Source of the DNA: Deltaproteobacteria bacterium CG_4_8_14_3_um_filter_43_13
GTDB lineage: Bacteria > Desulfobacterota > UBA8473
Direction: 5' to 3'
Assembly: GCA_002782605.1 (NCBI GenBank)
Contig: PFIF01000290.1
Coordinates: 1 to 5,551 of the forward strand
DNA length: 5,551 nt
This document shows, in pieces, positions 5,519-5,551 of this stretch. Every line of letters starts with the position of its first letter. Position 1 is the stretch's first letter. The translations under genes were made by a program, and so were the position numbers. The notes below the pieces were generated by a model, which was given only the letters and a program-made list of their open reading frames with translations, was not told the DNA's origin and did not search any database.

Positions 5519-5541
5519 TCCCCTCCCCTTGTGGGAGGGGA
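5519..5541. repeat. C/G-rich hairpin at the right window edge
   Basis: CCCCTCCC at 5520-5527 pairs with GGGAGGGG at 5533-5540 around a 5-base loop, plus a flanking T-A pair, giving a 9-bp stem. The run ATGAAGGGGAG that follows repeats half of the stem and continues past the window edge, suggesting part of a larger dispersed repeat. Neither strand has a U-run after the stem, so an intrinsic terminator is not supported. Confidence 0.6.
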
Positions 5542-5551
5542 TGAAGGGGAG

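Noticed and set aside
5346..5551. CRISPR array or tRNA in the repeats upstream of prs
   Set aside because: The repeats are few, imperfect and inverted with no regular spacers, and no cloverleaf or CCA end is visible.

Overview
The window looks like a chromosomal stretch from an AT-rich bacterium (roughly 40% G+C by eye) with strong AGGAGG-type ribosome binding sites and frequent GTG/TTG starts. Nothing in it fixes the phylum. The intergenic repeats resemble dispersed repeats I associate with Desulfobacterota, Nitrospirota and uncultivated candidate phyla, so an environmental lineage is a reasonable guess, but that is inference only.

Right side (2956-5296, minus strand): the conserved housekeeping order prs (PRPP synthetase) -> rplY/ctc (bL25 5S rRNA-binding protein) -> pth (peptidyl-tRNA hydrolase). 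These link nucleotide precursor supply, 5S rRNA binding and recycling of stalled peptidyl-tRNA. The 255 bases upstream of prs hold no gene. They are packed with inverted and direct repeats and end at the window edge in a C/G-rich hairpin.

Middle (1943-2939): cobO, a corrinoid adenosyltransferase, lies on the plus strand and converges on pth with a 16-base gap. Upstream of it, about 450 bases without a full gene carry a palindromic dispersed-type repeat (2056-2126), two sigma70-like promoter candidates pointing toward cobO and possibly a weak one pointing the other way.

Left side (1-1941, minus strand): a short serine-recombinase-like domain protein whose catalytic serine is replaced, then two closely packed small genes with excellent ribosome binding sites (59 aa, very Arg/Lys-rich, and 82 aa). 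A perfect 21-bp inverted repeat follows, then uppP (undecaprenyl-diphosphatase, cell-wall lipid carrier recycling), then the start of an unidentified gene that runs off the left edge. The three-gene recombinase/small-protein cassette and the long perfect palindrome just before uppP are the least explained parts of the window.
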